Shown piece after piece: positions 16,689 through 26,372 of a DNA stretch of 64,000 nucleotides; within the stretch, counting starts at the first letter, position 1, and every line of letters begins with the position of its first letter. The position numbers and the translations under genes are program-made. Origin of the DNA: Herbiconiux solani NBRC 106740. GTDB lineage: Bacteria; Actinomycetota; Actinomycetes; Actinomycetales; Microbacteriaceae. Under the pieces are notes generated by a model that was not told where the DNA came from, searched no databases, and saw nothing but the letters and a program-made list of their open reading frames with translations. The stretch covers positions 310,001 to 374,000 of the forward strand of contig NZ_BCST01000005.1 in assembly GCF_001571005.1 (NCBI RefSeq). Direction: 5' to 3'.

Positions 16689-17831
16689 ATGACCCACCCC
16701 GACGACCTCGCGAGCTCCCGCACGGACGAGGCGGTGCTGAAGCTCGTCCGGGCCGCCGGCGACAGCAGTCGCGCCGAGCTCGCGGCGGCGACCGGAATCG
16801 CGCAGAGCACGATCAACCAGGCCGTCTCGCGACTGCTCGGCCGGGGGCTGCTCCGGCAGATCACGACCAGCCCGAAGGGGGCCGGCTCCGGCAGCGGCCG
16901 CCCGGCGACGCGTCTGGCCCTGGCGCGGAGTTCCGGGGTCACGGCCGCGATCGACTTCGGCCACAACCACGTGCGGGTCGCGGTGGCGGATGCTCGGGAC
17001 GGCTTCTCGGCCGAGCGCGAGCTGCTGATCGACGTCGACCTGCGCGGCACCGAGGCGATGGAGACCGCAGCGGCCCTGCTCCGCGAGCTGCTCGACGAGG
17101 CCGGCAAGGAGATGCCCCCGGCACTCGTGGTCGGCATCCCCGGCCCGGTCGATTCGCGCACCGGGCTGGTGCGGTCGCCCACGATCCTCTCGAGCTGGAT
17201 CGGGATGGCGCCCGCGGCGACGCTCGGCGAACTGCTCGGCACCTCGATCCGGATCGAGAACGACGCCTTCCTCGGCGCCTACGGCGAGCTGCGGCACGGC
17301 GTCGGGCGCTGGGCCGGCACCTTCCTCTACGTCAAGGTCTCGAACGGGGTCGGCGCGAGCCTGGTGATCGACGGCAAGCCGTTCCGCGGTGTAAGCGGGT
17401 TGTCCGGCGAGATCGGGCACATCGCGCTCCCCAACCGCACCGAGGTCTGCCGCTGCGGCAACCGTGGATGCCTGGAGGCCGTGGTCTCGGTCGGCGCGGT
17501 GACCGCGCAGATCGCGCTCACCCGGCAGGATCCGTCGATCGACCCCTTCACCGAGACCCGGCCGGGTTCGCCGAGCTACCGGGTCTTCGAGGAGTCGGGC
17601 CGCATCCTCGGCCGGGTGCTCGCGGCCTGTTGCGACCTGCTGAACCCGAACGCCGTCGTGCTCGGCGGCGAGCTCGGGGCGAACAGCCCGGCCTTCGTCG
17701 AAGGGGTGCGCGCCTCGATCGAGCGGCACGCCCAGCCCGCGGTGGCCGGTGCGCTGCGGGTGCTGGCGGCCGAGACCGGAGGGCGGGCCGAGATCGTGGG
17801 GGCAATGGCGCTGGCGGAGGTCACGGCCTGA
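16689..17831 (+). CDS. ROK-family transcriptional regulator
   Basis: The 380-residue protein has a winged helix-turn-helix (RAELAAATGIAQSTINQAVSRLLGRGLL, residues about 30-57) and a ROK sugar-kinase-like domain. It keeps AAIDFGHNHVRVAV, GIPGPV, IENDAFLGAYGE, the ROK GEIGHI segment and the zinc motif CRCGNRGCLE. It probably represses carbohydrate genes and releases DNA on binding a sugar; the divergent GH3 gene is the likely target. ATG at 16689 follows TAGCCT-gcgatcc, a leaderless pattern. Confidence 0.9.
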   Translation: MTHPDDLASSRTDEAVLKLVRAAGDSSRAELAAATGIAQSTINQAVSRLLGRGLLRQITTSPKGAGSGSGRPATRLALARSSGVTAAIDFGHNHVRVAVADARDGFSAERELLIDVDLRGTEAMETAAALLRELLDEAGKEMPPALVVGIPGPVDSRTGLVRSPTILSSWIGMAPAATLGELLGTSIRIENDAFLGAYGELRHGVGRWAGTFLYVKVSNGVGASLVIDGKPFRGVSGLSGEIGHIALPNRTEVCRCGNRGCLEAVVSVGAVTAQIALTRQDPSIDPFTETRPGSPSYRVFEESGRILGRVLAACCDLLNPNAVVLGGELGANSPAFVEGVRASIERHAQPAVAGALRVLAAETGGRAEIVGAMALAEVTA

Positions 17832-17960
17832 GGCTTGGTCTGAGGAGCCGTCCCTGGCAGCGCGGGGCACGGGCGATTAAGGCGCGAAGTAACTAAGCTG
17901 GTTAGCGAAACAGGCAGCCCGATGTTCGGAACAGGCCGGACGACCAGCTCGGAGGCGATC

Positions 17961-18809
17961 ATGACCGCGACCCATCCCATCCACTCGTCGACCACCGACG
18001 CCGGGGCCCCGACCTCCGCCGATCGCGTGCGCCAGGTCGTCGTGGCCGCGAGCGCCGTCTTCGCGGTGATCGGCTCGTTCGTCGGGTCGGGCGCCGCGGG
18101 CGGTACGCCCATCCAGGAGGCCGCGGGTGGGGCGCTCAGCGCCGACTCCACGCTGATCGCCCCGGCCGGCCCGGCCTTCTCGATCTGGTCGGTGATCTAC
18201 CTCGGGCTGATCGCGTACGCGGTCTGGCAGTTCCTGCCCCGCCAGGCGGCCGCACCCCGGCAGCGGCGGCTCGGCTACCCGGTGGCGGTCACGCTCATCC
18301 TCAACGCGGCGTGGATCCTCAGCGTGCAGGCGGGACTGCTCGCGCTGAGCGTCGTGGTGATCGTGCTGCTGCTGGCCGCTCTGCTCGTGACCTTCGTGCT
18401 CGTCGTGCGCACGCGCCGCCGCGGCCAGGGCGTGATCGAGTCGATCGTGCTCGACGGCACGATCGGGCTCTACCTCGGCTGGGTCTGCGTCGCGACCGCC
18501 GCGAACGTCACGGCGGCGCTGCAGGCGGGCGGCTTCGACGGCTTCGGCGCGCCCGCCGAGGGCTGGGGCATCGCGATCGTGATCGTCGCCGCCCTCGCCG
18601 GGATCGCGCTGGCCGCCTACGGGCGGGGCCGGCTCGCGCCCGCCGCCTCGCTCGCCTGGGGCCTGGCGTGGCTCGCCGTGTCGCGCACCACCGGCGAACT
18701 GCTGAGCGCTCCGGTCGCGACGACGGCCTGGATCGCGGCGGCCGCCGTGGTCGTGGCGACCGTGGTCATCCGGATCACGGCCGTGGCGGGAGACCGCCGG
18801 AGGGCCTGA
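17961..18809 (+). CDS. TspO/MBR-like (tryptophan-rich sensory) membrane protein
   Basis: The 282-residue protein has a hydrophilic start of about 30 residues and about seven hydrophobic helices. FSIWSVIYLGLIAYAVWQF and LNAAWILSVQAG resemble the conserved TspO segments, but the protein is longer than classical TspO (about 160). The ATG at 17961 follows GGAGGCGATC; an upstream in-frame ATG at 17922 lacks this. The 5' region holds two direct repeats (CGAAACAGGC at 17906 and CGGAACAGGC at 17927, 21 bp apart). Its end overlaps the histidine kinase gene by 35 bp in convergent orientation. Ligand unknown. Confidence 0.65.
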   Translation: MTATHPIHSSTTDAGAPTSADRVRQVVVAASAVFAVIGSFVGSGAAGGTPIQEAAGGALSADSTLIAPAGPAFSIWSVIYLGLIAYAVWQFLPRQAAAPRQRRLGYPVAVTLILNAAWILSVQAGLLALSVVVIVLLLAALLVTFVLVVRTRRRGQGVIESIVLDGTIGLYLGWVCVATAANVTAALQAGGFDGFGAPAEGWGIAIVIVAALAGIALAAYGRGRLAPAASLAWGLAWLAVSRTTGELLSAPVATTAWIAAAAVVVATVVIRITAVAGDRRRA

Positions 18810-20385
18810 CCTCGCCGCGGGCGCCGTCGCCGTCGCGGTCTCGATCGCTGCGGTCTCGATCGCCGTCGAGTTCCCCGTCACTGGTGGCCGCGGCACCCGG
18901 GCTCCCGAGCCGCGCCAGCCGCACCGTGAACGTCGTCCCCTCCGGGCTGGAGTCGACCGCGATGCTGCCCTCGTGCGCCTCGACGATCGAGGCCACGATC
19001 GCGAGCCCCAGCCCCGAGCTGCCCGCCCGCCGCGACCGCGACGAGTCACCCCGGGCGAAGCGCTCGAAGAGCTCCGGCACCAGCTCGGGCGCGATCCCGG
19101 GGCCGTCGTCCGCGACCGCGAGCTCGACGACGCCGTCCTCCGGAACGCGGACGCGCACGGCGACCGCGGTTCCCTCGGGGGTGTGCGTGGCGGCGTTCGA
19201 CAGCAGGTTGAGCACGAGCTGGTGCAGCCGCTCGCGATCGGCGGTGACGACGACCGGTTCGTCGGGGATCGCGATCGACCACCGGTGGCCCGCCCAGGTC
19301 GCCCCGGCGTCGCTGATCGCGTTCTCGGCGACCTCGCCGAGGTCGACCCGGTCCAGGTGCAGGTCCTGACCCTCGTCGAGCCGGGCGAGCAGCAGCAGGT
19401 CGCTGACCAAGGAGTTCATCCGCCGCGCCTCGGACTCGATCCGCGCCAGGGAGTACTCGGTGATGTCGGGCAGCTCGGCGTTGTCCTGCCGGGTCAGCTC
19501 GGCATAGCCCTGGATCGCCGCGAGCGGGGTGCGCAGCTCGTGACTGGCGTCGGTGACGAAGCGGCGCATCCGCCTGTCCGTCGCGGCACGCACCGCGAGG
19601 GCGTCGTCGACGTGCGCGAGCAGCCGGTTGAGCGCCTCGCCGACCTTGCCCACCTCGGTGCGCGGGTCGGTGTCGGATGCCTGCACCCGCGTCGTGATCC
19701 CCACGTCGCCACGGTCGAGCGGCAGGGTCGTCACCTCGACCGCCGTTCCGACCACCCGCGAGAGCGGGCGGAGACCAAGCCGCACCACCACGATCGTGCC
19801 GAAGACGATGATCGTGAGGGCCAGCAGGGCGAGGACGACGAGGATGAGGGTCTCCTGGCGCACCGCGGCGTCCGCCGTCGCCATCGACATGCCGGCGACC
19901 AGGGTGCCGCCCTGGCTGTCGGTCGAGGTCGCGACGCGGTAGCCGCCGAGCCCGGGCAGCGGGATGCTCTGACGCTGGCCGTCGCTGAGCGTGAGCGATT
20001 CGAGGGCGGCGATCACGGCGGGATCGAGCGTGCGGGCGTCAGAGTCGGAGAACTGCGCCGAGTCGACGACCCGGCCGTCTTCGATCAGGGCGATGATCGC
20101 GCCGGGGCCGTGGCCGACGAAGTCGACGAAGGGCTTGGGGGTGCGGGTGGGGGCGCTGCTGCCGGAGGCCGATCCGCTGCCGGCCGGCGAGCCGTAATGG
20201 AACTTCTCGACCGAGTGCCGGAGCGCCGACAACGACCCGGTGAGCTGCGTGTCGACCACGGCGGTGACCGACGAGGTCACCGTGACCACGCTCACCACAC
20301 CCACCGTGAGCAGCACGGCCGCGACCACGGCGGCCACCCCGACGACGAGCCGGTTCGCCAGCGACCAGGGGCGCCGGCCGCTCAT
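18775..20385 (-). CDS. Sensor histidine kinase
   Basis: The 536-residue protein has a first membrane helix (about 15-40), a periplasmic sensor domain of about 130 residues, a second helix ([21 protein letters not shown]), HAMP, HisKA with [19 protein letters not shown] (phospho-acceptor His), and HATPase with [22 protein letters not shown] and GLGLAIV. The tail is Asp/Arg-rich. ATG at 20385 overlaps the TGA of the response regulator (ATGA), so the two are coupled. Organisation resembles the TcrY/PhoR-type kinases of actinobacteria. The signal is unknown; the divergent phosphatase suggests phosphate or cell-envelope sensing (inference). Confidence 0.92.
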   Translation of the reverse strand: MSGRRPWSLANRLVVGVAAVVAAVLLTVGVVSVVTVTSSVTAVVDTQLTGSLSALRHSVEKFHYGSPAGSGSASGSSAPTRTPKPFVDFVGHGPGAIIALIEDGRVVDSAQFSDSDARTLDPAVIAALESLTLSDGQRQSIPLPGLGGYRVATSTDSQGGTLVAGMSMATADAAVRQETLILVVLALLALTIIVFGTIVVVRLGLRPLSRVVGTAVEVTTLPLDRGDVGITTRVQASDTDPRTEVGKVGEALNRLLAHVDDALAVRAATDRRMRRFVTDASHELRTPLAAIQGYAELTRQDNAELPDITEYSLARIESEARRMNSLVSDLLLLARLDEGQDLHLDRVDLGEVAENAISDAGATWAGHRWSIAIPDEPVVVTADRERLHQLVLNLLSNAATHTPEGTAVAVRVRVPEDGVVELAVADDGPGIAPELVPELFERFARGDSSRSRRAGSSGLGLAIVASIVEAHEGSIAVDSSPEGTTFTVRLARLGSPGAAATSDGELDGDRDRSDRDRDGDGARGEVRPSGGLPPRP

Positions 20386-21161
20386 TCGACGGGCCTCAGC
20401 ACGTAGCCGACGCCCCGCACGGTATGGATCATCGAGGGGCGGTCGGCGTCGATCTTCTTGCGCAGGTACGAGACGTAGAGGTCGACGATGCTCGCCTTGC
20501 CCGCGAAGTCGTAGTTCCAGACCCGGTCGAGGATCTGGGCGCGCGAGAGCACCCGGCGGGGGTTGCGCATGAAGTACCGCAGCAGCTCGAACTCGGTCGT
20601 GGTCAGGGTGATCTGCGCGCCTCCCCGGTTGACCTCGTAGCTCGACTCGTCCAGCAGCAGGTCGCCGACGATGATCCGGGAGTCCTCGTCGGAGGTCACC
20701 ATCATCGAGCGGCGGAGCAGGCCCCGCAGGCGCGCGACGAGCTCCTCGAGGCTGAACGGCTTGGTCATGTAGTCGTCGCCGCCGGCGGTCAGCCCGATGA
20801 TCCGGTCGTCGATCGAGTCGCGCGCGGTGAGGAAGAGGGTGGGCGAGGTCGCCTCGACCTCGCGCAGGCGGCGCAGCAGTGTGATCCCGTCGATGTCGGG
20901 GAGCATGATGTCGAGCACGACGACATCCGGCCGCTCTGCGCGATAACGCTCGAGGGCGGTCTCGCCGTCGTGGGCGACGTCGACGGTCCACCCCTCGTAG
21001 CCGAGGGCGAGCGAGACGAGGCTGGTCAGCACCTGCTCGTCGTCGACGAGCAGCACCCGGATCGGCGACCCGTCCGGCCGGTACATCCGCGGCAGCTTCG
21101 CCAGCACGGCGCGACGGCGCCCGGTCGAGTGCAGCTCGTCGGGCGTCGGGGTGTTCGTCAC
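20382..21161 (-). CDS. OmpR/PhoP-type response regulator
   Basis: The receiver domain has RVLLVDDE, the phosphorylation Asp in [18 protein letters not shown] and [11 protein letters not shown]. It is followed by an OmpR-type winged helix ([53 protein letters not shown]). Overall it resembles mycobacterial PhoP/TcrX types. The start is uncertain: GTG at 21161 gives about 259 residues, while an ATG at 21086 sits directly before the receiver domain. CACAAT just before 21161 would fit a leaderless start. It precedes and is coupled to its kinase. Confidence 0.9.
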   Translation of the reverse strand: MTNTPTPDELHSTGRRRAVLAKLPRMYRPDGSPIRVLLVDDEQVLTSLVSLALGYEGWTVDVAHDGETALERYRAERPDVVVLDIMLPDIDGITLLRRLREVEATSPTLFLTARDSIDDRIIGLTAGGDDYMTKPFSLEELVARLRGLLRRSMMVTSDEDSRIIVGDLLLDESSYEVNRGGAQITLTTTEFELLRYFMRNPRRVLSRAQILDRVWNYDFAGKASIVDLYVSYLRKKIDADRPSMIHTVRGVGYVLRPVE

Positions 21162-21269
21162 CCTCCATTGTGGCTCGCCGTGCCTCCAGCACTCCAGCGG
21201 CCCCGGCGCTTTCATAGCTGCCGCAAATGTCCCGGCCCCCATCCGGGGTACAGACTCCGGATGCTCTGC

Positions 21270-21302
21270 GTTCACCCGGGCGTCGCCTCCGGTTCAGTCT
21301 CC
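21270..21302 (+). promoter_or_regulatory. PHO-box-like triple 11-bp repeat
   Basis: Three consecutive 11-mers GTTCACCCGGG, CGTCGCCTCCG and GTTCAGTCTCC have the spacing and GTTCA core of actinobacterial PhoP boxes (Streptomyces consensus GTTCACC-type direct repeats). The site lies 75 bp before the alkaline phosphatase ATG and in the region shared with the divergent response regulator. Confidence 0.6.
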
Positions 21303-21377
21303 TTTCCCCCGCGGGGACTCTGCTGGTGGATGCACCCGGACGGGTGCCCTTCACACTTCTCGAGCACGGAGCACACG

Positions 21378-23315
21378 ATGGCGTCACATCCCCCCTTCCG
21401 CCGCGGCAGGCGCGCACTGATCGCCGCCGCCCTCCTCACGGCCGCGAGCATCAGCCTCCCCGTCGCGGCCTTCGCCGATCCGGGCGACGACCTCTCGGTC
21501 AACGGCGGCGCGACCCGCAACTCCGGCGACAAGACCGCGGCCCTCCGCGCATCCATCGTCGACGGGCCGGCCAAGAACGTCATCCTGCTGATCGGCGACG
21601 GCATGGGCGACTCCGAGATCACCGTCGCCCGCAACTACGCCTACGGCGCCGCGGGCGAGCTGCCCGGCATCGACGCCCTGCCCCTGACCGGTCAGTACAC
21701 GACCTACTCGCTCTACCGCGACGGCGACGCGAAGGGCAAGCCCGACTACGTGCCGGACTCCGCCGCGACCGGCTCGGCGTGGTCGACCGGCACCAAGACC
21801 TTCGACAACGCCATCTCGGTCGACATCGACGGCAAGCCGCAGCAGACCCTGATCGAGATCGCCAAGGCGAACGGTCTGAAGACCGGCGACGTCTCGACCG
21901 CCGAGATCCAGGATGCGACTCCCGCCGTCCAGGTCGCGCACGTCGACGCCCGCAGCTGCTACGGCCCCGACAGCACCACCTGCGGTGACGACGCCCTCGT
22001 GGCCGGTGGCCTCGGCTCGATCAGCGAGCAGCTGCTCGACACCCGCCCCGACCTGACCCTCGGCGGCGGCTCGGCCACCTTCAACCAGACCGCGAAGGCC
22101 GGCCAGTGGAACGGCCAGACGCTGTTCGCCCAGGCTCAGGACCGCGGCTACCAGCTCGTCTCCGACGCCGCCGGGCTCTCCGCCGTCAAGGCGGCCGACC
22201 AGACCGCCCCGGTTCTCGGCCTCTTCACCCCGGGCAACTTCCCGACCCGCTACGCGCCCTCCGAGGCGACCGTGGGCGGCGCGAGCCTGGCTCCCGTCAC
22301 CTGCCAGCCGAACCCGGCCCGTCTGGAGTCCGGCCTGTCGCTGTCGTCGCTGACGAACAAGGCGATCGACCTCCTGAACACCGGTTCGGGCGCCGACGAC
22401 AAGGGCTTCTTCCTGCAGGTCGAGGGCGCCTCGATCGACAAGCAGGACCACGCGGCCAACGCCTGCGGCCAGATCGGTGAGACCCTCGACCTCGACGAGG
22501 CCGTTCAGGCGGCCCTCGCCTTCGCCGAGAAGGACGGCAACACGCTCGTCATCGTCACCGCCGACCACGCGCACACCTCGCAGATCGTCGACAGCACTCC
22601 CCCGGCGACGCTCAGCACCGCGCTGACCACCGCCGACGGAAGCGTCATGAAGGTGGCCTACGGCACCGCCGCGGCCGGCGGCTCGCAGCAGCACACCGGC
22701 ACCCAGCTGCGGATCGCGGCCTACGGCCCCGGCGGAGCACAGGTCGTCGGGCTCACCGACCAGACCGACAACTTCTTCACGATGGCCAACGCGCTCGAGC
22801 TCAACCGCAACACCGCCTCGCTGAGCGCGAACGCCTCGGCGACGCTGTCGAAGACCACGGTCGCTCCCGGCGAGGAGCTCTCGGTCGCGGCCGAGGGCTT
22901 CCAGGGCGACCGCCAGCTCGGGGCCGTCGTAGCCTCGACGCCGGTCGACCTCGGCTCGGACGACGTGATCGACGGCGACGCCTCGTACACCTTCACCGCA
23001 CCGACCGACCTCGGCGCGCACTCGGTGACGCTGACCGGCCGCCAGAGCGGCAAGGTCGTCACGGCCGAGTTCACCGTGGTCGCTGCGGGCACCGGCACCT
23101 CGAACCCGCCGGCCGGCGGAGCGGGTGCGGGAGCCGGCGCCGGCACGGGCGGCTCGGGATCGGGCTCCGGCTCGTCGGCCACCGCCGGCTCGGGCGCCTC
23201 GGCGCTCGGCTCGACGGGCGCCGTCGTGGCACCGTTCGCCGTGCTCGGTGCGCTGCTTCTCGCCGCCGGTGCCGTCATGGTGATGCAGCGTCGTCGTCAG
23301 GCGCAGCAGCACTAG
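21378..23315 (+). CDS. Secreted, cell-envelope-anchored alkaline phosphatase
   Basis: The 645-residue protein has a signal peptide (1 to about 33, ending VAAFA-DP). The alkaline phosphatase domain carries [12 protein letters not shown] (metal Asp), D127-S128-A-A-T-G with nucleophile S128, [19 protein letters not shown] and [11 protein letters not shown] small Ig-like domain (about 475-575) and a Gly/Ser/Ala linker lead to LGSTGA, a hydrophobic helix and a final RRRQAQQH, a sortase-type or simple membrane anchor. It hydrolyses phosphomonoesters outside the cell to supply phosphate. The upstream PHO-box-like repeats fit induction at low phosphate. Start ATG at 21378. Confidence 0.92.
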   Translation: MASHPPFRRGRRALIAAALLTAASISLPVAAFADPGDDLSVNGGATRNSGDKTAALRASIVDGPAKNVILLIGDGMGDSEITVARNYAYGAAGELPGIDALPLTGQYTTYSLYRDGDAKGKPDYVPDSAATGSAWSTGTKTFDNAISVDIDGKPQQTLIEIAKANGLKTGDVSTAEIQDATPAVQVAHVDARSCYGPDSTTCGDDALVAGGLGSISEQLLDTRPDLTLGGGSATFNQTAKAGQWNGQTLFAQAQDRGYQLVSDAAGLSAVKAADQTAPVLGLFTPGNFPTRYAPSEATVGGASLAPVTCQPNPARLESGLSLSSLTNKAIDLLNTGSGADDKGFFLQVEGASIDKQDHAANACGQIGETLDLDEAVQAALAFAEKDGNTLVIVTADHAHTSQIVDSTPPATLSTALTTADGSVMKVAYGTAAAGGSQQHTGTQLRIAAYGPGGAQVVGLTDQTDNFFTMANALELNRNTASLSANASATLSKTTVAPGEELSVAAEGFQGDRQLGAVVASTPVDLGSDDVIDGDASYTFTAPTDLGAHSVTLTGRQSGKVVTAEFTVVAAGTGTSNPPAGGAGAGAGAGTGGSGSGSGSSATAGSGASALGSTGAVVAPFAVLGALLLAAGAVMVMQRRRQAQQH

Positions 23316-23336
23316 CATCGCGCGACCAGACAACGC

Positions 23337-23370
23337 GAGGCGGGCTCATCCTTCGGGGTGGGCCCGCTTC
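23337..23370 (+). terminator. Terminator after alkaline phosphatase
   Basis: GAGGCGGGCTCA (23337-23348) pairs with TGGGCCCGCTTC (23359-23370) with two G-T pairs and a 10-nt loop. It follows the stop codon by 21 bp. Confidence 0.65.
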
Positions 23371-23428
23371 GGTGTCGGGGGAATGCGTCAGGGGGCGAGG
23401 TGTCGGTGGGCGGCGGTACGGTGTGGCC

Positions 23429-23977
23429 ATGAGATACGCAGCGCTGCTCCGGGGCGTCAACGTGAACGGCGTGACGGTGAAGAGCGCCGAGCTCGCCGAA
23501 CTGTTCCGCTCGCTGGGGTTCGCGGGGGTGAAGACGGTGCTCGCCTCGGGCAACGTCGTCTTCGAGACCGCCGACGGCGATCGGCCGGCGCTCAAGGCCC
23601 GGATCGAAAAGGGGCTCGCCGAGCGCTTCGGCTACGACGCCTGGATCGTGCTCGTCGCCCACGACGACCTGGCTGCGATCGTCGACGGATACCCCTTCCC
23701 CGAGACCGACGAGACGCATCCGTACGTGGTGTTCAGCTCGGATGCGGGCGTGCTCGACGAGGTGGCCGAGACCGCGGCCGGCCTCGACCCTGCGGCGCCC
23801 GGCGAGCTCGGCGAGCGGGCCGCACGGGGGCCGGACGGCCTGGCGACCAGGGTCGTCTACTGGGAGTGCCCCAAGGGTTCGAGCACTGACACGGTGTTCG
23901 CGAAGTACCTCGCGAAGGCGCGGTTCAAGTCGACCACGACCACCCGCAACCTGCGCACGCTGCGGAAGCTGCTCTAG
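23429..23977 (+). CDS. DUF1697 family protein
   Basis: The 182-residue protein has the DUF1697 hallmark start MRYAALLRGVNVNGVTVKSAELAELFRSLGF, then VLASGNVVFE and a C-terminal SSTDTVFAKYL..TTRNLRTLRKLL. The family has an unknown cytoplasmic function. TACGGT-gtggcc directly before the ATG at 23429 points to a leaderless transcript, and it appears to be a single-gene unit. Confidence 0.88.
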   Translation: MRYAALLRGVNVNGVTVKSAELAELFRSLGFAGVKTVLASGNVVFETADGDRPALKARIEKGLAERFGYDAWIVLVAHDDLAAIVDGYPFPETDETHPYVVFSSDAGVLDEVAETAAGLDPAAPGELGERAARGPDGLATRVVYWECPKGSSTDTVFAKYLAKARFKSTTTTRNLRTLRKLL

Positions 23978-24020
23978 GGGGCCGGCGGTTCCGGCGGTTC
24001 CGGCGAGCGCTCACCGGCCG

Positions 24021-24578
24021 TCACGCGCCCGACGACTGGCGCGCGCGGTACGCGAGCACGTTCATCCGGTTGCCGCAGTTGCCCGCGTCGCAGAAGCGCT
24101 TGGAGCGGTTGCGCGAGAGGTCGACGAGCACGCCGTCGCAGTCGTCGGCGGCGCAGCGCTTGAGTCGATCGAGCTCGTCACCGCGGATGACGTCGATGAA
24201 CGCCATCGCGACCTCGACGGCCATGCGGGTCGCGAGCGGGGCATCCGACTCGGTGGCGTGCAGGTGCCAGTCCCAGTCGCCGTGCCGCACGAGCTGGGGC
24301 AGGGCGTTCGCGTCGCGGAGGATGCCGTTGACCAGCGCGACCGAGTCGTCGCGGTCGAGCTCCCAGAAGCGCCGGAAGAGGGGCCGGAGCGCGCGGACGG
24401 CCTCGAGCTCGGCGGCGTCGCCGTCACGGCGGCCCGAGTAGTCGTTCTCGTCGAGGAGCGCCCGGAGCGCGTCCGTGTCGGCCAGGGTGTCGACGGTCGA
24501 GTTGGAGACCCGCTCCCCGGTGTTGACGAGCGCGGAGGTGAAGGCGAGCGTCGCCTCGGTGTCATAGGCAAAGACCAT
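24021..24578 (-). CDS. CGNR zinc-finger (ABATE domain) regulator
   Basis: The 185-residue protein has an N-terminal ABATE-like helical domain and a C-terminal CGNR zinc finger: KRCAADDCDGVLVDLSRNRSKRFCDAGNCGNRMNVLAYRAR, with the four Cys and the CGNR motif. Such proteins are putative DNA-binding stress regulators. It is divergent from an EamA exporter, a common arrangement for a regulator and its target. The ATG at 24578 has CAGGAG upstream. Confidence 0.88.
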   Translation of the reverse strand: MVFAYDTEATLAFTSALVNTGERVSNSTVDTLADTDALRALLDENDYSGRRDGDAAELEAVRALRPLFRRFWELDRDDSVALVNGILRDANALPQLVRHGDWDWHLHATESDAPLATRMAVEVAMAFIDVIRGDELDRLKRCAADDCDGVLVDLSRNRSKRFCDAGNCGNRMNVLAYRARQSSGA

Positions 24579-24582
24579 GTTG

Positions 24583-24640
24583 ACTCCTGACAGACCGGGC
24601 GGATAGTGTCATCAGCGTAACGGCATTTCACTCCTGACAG
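24583..24640. promoter_or_regulatory. Divergent promoter region with duplicated 11-mer
   Basis: ACTCCTGACAG occurs at 24583-24593 and again at 24630-24640. The first copy provides the ribosome site (AGGAGT) of the CGNR gene. The second has no such duty, so the pair may be operators for the CGNR protein, shared with the EamA gene. A minus-strand CACTAT lies between them and could be a -10 box. Confidence 0.4.
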
Positions 24641-24654
24641 GCAGAAGGCACCCG

Positions 24655-25704
24655 ATGAGCGCTCCGGCACGGTCCACCGTCGGCGGCACGCCCGGCACCG
24701 GCGGTACGAACGGCACGGGCGTCACAGGCGCGGATGCGGCCGGACGGCTCCCGTCAGCCATGGCCTCGCACAAGGCGTCCGGCCTGGCGCTGGCCCTGCT
24801 CGCCGCCGCCGCCTTCGGCACGAGCGGCCCCTTCATCAAACCCCTGCTCGACGCGGGTTGGTCGCCCGCCGCCGCGGTCGCCGTGCGGGCGGGAGCCGGC
24901 GGCCTGCTCCTGCTGCCGTTCGCTCTCATCGCACTGCGGGGCCGGTTCCGGAAGCTCGCCGCGGCCTGGAAGCTCGTCCTCGCCTACGGTCTCATCGCCG
25001 TGATCGGCGCCCAGGTCTTCTACTTCGCCGCGATCGAGCGGCTCCCCGTCGGTATCGCGTTGCTGATCGAGTACAGCGCCCCCATCCTGCTGGTGCTGCT
25101 GGCCTGGGCGCGCACGCGCATCCCCCCGGCCCTGCTCACGATCATCGGAGCGGTGCTCAGCATCGCCGGGCTCGCTCTCGTGATCAACCCGTCCGGCACC
25201 GCGGGGCTCGACGTGCTCGGGGTCGTCTTCGCCCTGGCCGCCGCGGTCTGCCTGGCCGGCTACTACCTGATCTCGGCGCTGCCGACCGGCGGCCTGCCGC
25301 CCGTCACGCTCGTGAGCGTCGGTCTGGTCGTCGGCGCGGTGGCGCTCACGCTGGTCGGGCTGACCGGGCTGGTGCCGCTCTCGGTCTCGTTCGATCCGGT
25401 GGCGCTGCCGTGGCTCGGAGAGGTGCCGTGGTTCGTGCCGATGGGCGTGGTCGTCGTGGTGGCCACCGCGGTCGCGTACCTGGCCGGGCTGCTCGGGGCG
25501 CTCCGCCTCGGATCGCGGGTGGCCTCGTTCGTGGGGCTGGTCGAGGTGCTCTTCGCGGTGCTGTTCGCCTGGCTGCTGCTCGGCGAGGTGCCGACGCTCG
25601 TGCAGGCGCTCGGCGGCGCACTGATCGTGGCGGGCGTGGTGTTCGTGCGGCTGCAGCGCGAGCCTCCGCTGCCCGAGCCGATCACCCCCGACCCGATCGC
25701 CTGA
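24655..25704 (+). CDS. EamA/DMT-family transporter (RhtA-like exporter)
   Basis: The 349-residue protein carries a Gly/Thr-rich start of about 35 residues and ten hydrophobic helices in two EamA repeats (ALLAAAAFGTSGPFIKPLLDAGWSP and the LGEVPTLVQALGGALIVAGV end of the second). RhtA-type members export amino acids such as threonine or homoserine. It is divergent from the CGNR regulator. ATG at 24655 with GAAGG upstream. Substrate unknown. Confidence 0.88.
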   Translation: MSAPARSTVGGTPGTGGTNGTGVTGADAAGRLPSAMASHKASGLALALLAAAAFGTSGPFIKPLLDAGWSPAAAVAVRAGAGGLLLLPFALIALRGRFRKLAAAWKLVLAYGLIAVIGAQVFYFAAIERLPVGIALLIEYSAPILLVLLAWARTRIPPALLTIIGAVLSIAGLALVINPSGTAGLDVLGVVFALAAAVCLAGYYLISALPTGGLPPVTLVSVGLVVGAVALTLVGLTGLVPLSVSFDPVALPWLGEVPWFVPMGVVVVVATAVAYLAGLLGALRLGSRVASFVGLVEVLFAVLFAWLLLGEVPTLVQALGGALIVAGVVFVRLQREPPLPEPITPDPIA

Positions 25705-25782
25705 GCCGAACACCTCCCCTGCAAGCAGTGTCAGACGCCCCGGGATGCGGTAGGCATGAGTAAAGATCGCGAAGGGATCCTC

Positions 25783-26295
25783 ATGAGCCAGCCGCACGAC
25801 AACGGTCAGCCGCCGCAGGGCCAGTGGCAGCAGCCGCAGCAGGGGTACGGGCAGCCGCAGCAGCCGCCGTACGGGCAACCGCAGCAGGGCTACGGTCAGC
25901 AGGGGCAGTCGCCGTCGCATCCCGGAGCGCAGCCGCAGTACGGTGCCCAGCCTCAGTACGGGCAGCCGGCGCCGGCGGCCGGCAGCAACCCGATGGGCCT
26001 GGCCTCGCTCATCGCTGGGGCCGTGCCCTCGGTGCTCGGCATCGTCTTCCTGATCGCCCAGGCCGCCGTCCTCCGCAGCGGCGAGACCGAGGCGCTCGGC
26101 GCGATCAACGGCCTGAGCTCGGTGCTCTCCGCCATCCTGGCTCTCGCGGCCATCGTGCTCGGCATCGTCGCCGTCACCCGCCGCGGGCTGTCGAAGACGC
26201 TCGCCGCCGCGGGGATCGCCCTCGGAGCCGCGACCCTCGTCAGCGTGCTCAGCGGCCTGATCTACTCGGCGGCACTCTCCGCGTTCTACGGCTGA
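25783..26295 (+). CDS. Membrane protein with Gln/Pro/Gly/Tyr-rich start (DUF4190-like)
   Basis: The 170-residue protein has about 65 low-complexity residues built from QPQQGYGQ-type repeats, then three hydrophobic helices (MGLASLIAGAVPSVLGIVFLIAQ, LSSVLSAILALAAIVLGIVAVTRRG, TLAAAGIALGAATLVSVLSGLIY). This is the layout of DUF4190-type proteins common in actinobacteria. I prefer the ATG at 25783 (GAAGGG upstream) over that at 25756. Function unknown. Confidence 0.75.
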   Translation: MSQPHDNGQPPQGQWQQPQQGYGQPQQPPYGQPQQGYGQQGQSPSHPGAQPQYGAQPQYGQPAPAAGSNPMGLASLIAGAVPSVLGIVFLIAQAAVLRSGETEALGAINGLSSVLSAILALAAIVLGIVAVTRRGLSKTLAAAGIALGAATLVSVLSGLIYSAALSAFYG

Positions 26296-26325
26296 ATCGG
26301 CCGGGCCGGCCTCAGGCGAACGACA

Positions 26326-26367
26326 GGATGCGCCGCGCCGCTCCCTGAGAGCCGGCGCGGCGCATCC
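26326..26367. terminator. Strong bidirectional terminator, 15-bp perfect stem
   Basis: GGATGCGCCGCGCCG (26326-26340) pairs perfectly with CGGCGCGGCGCATCC (26353-26367) around a 12-nt loop. It lies between two convergent genes (ends 26295 and 26373) and so probably stops transcription from both sides. Confidence 0.75.
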
Positions 26368-26372
26368 CGAAC

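Noticed and set aside
20424-21377. In-frame extension of the alkaline phosphatase far upstream
   Set aside because: It runs antisense through the response regulator; the signal peptide begins at ATG 21378.
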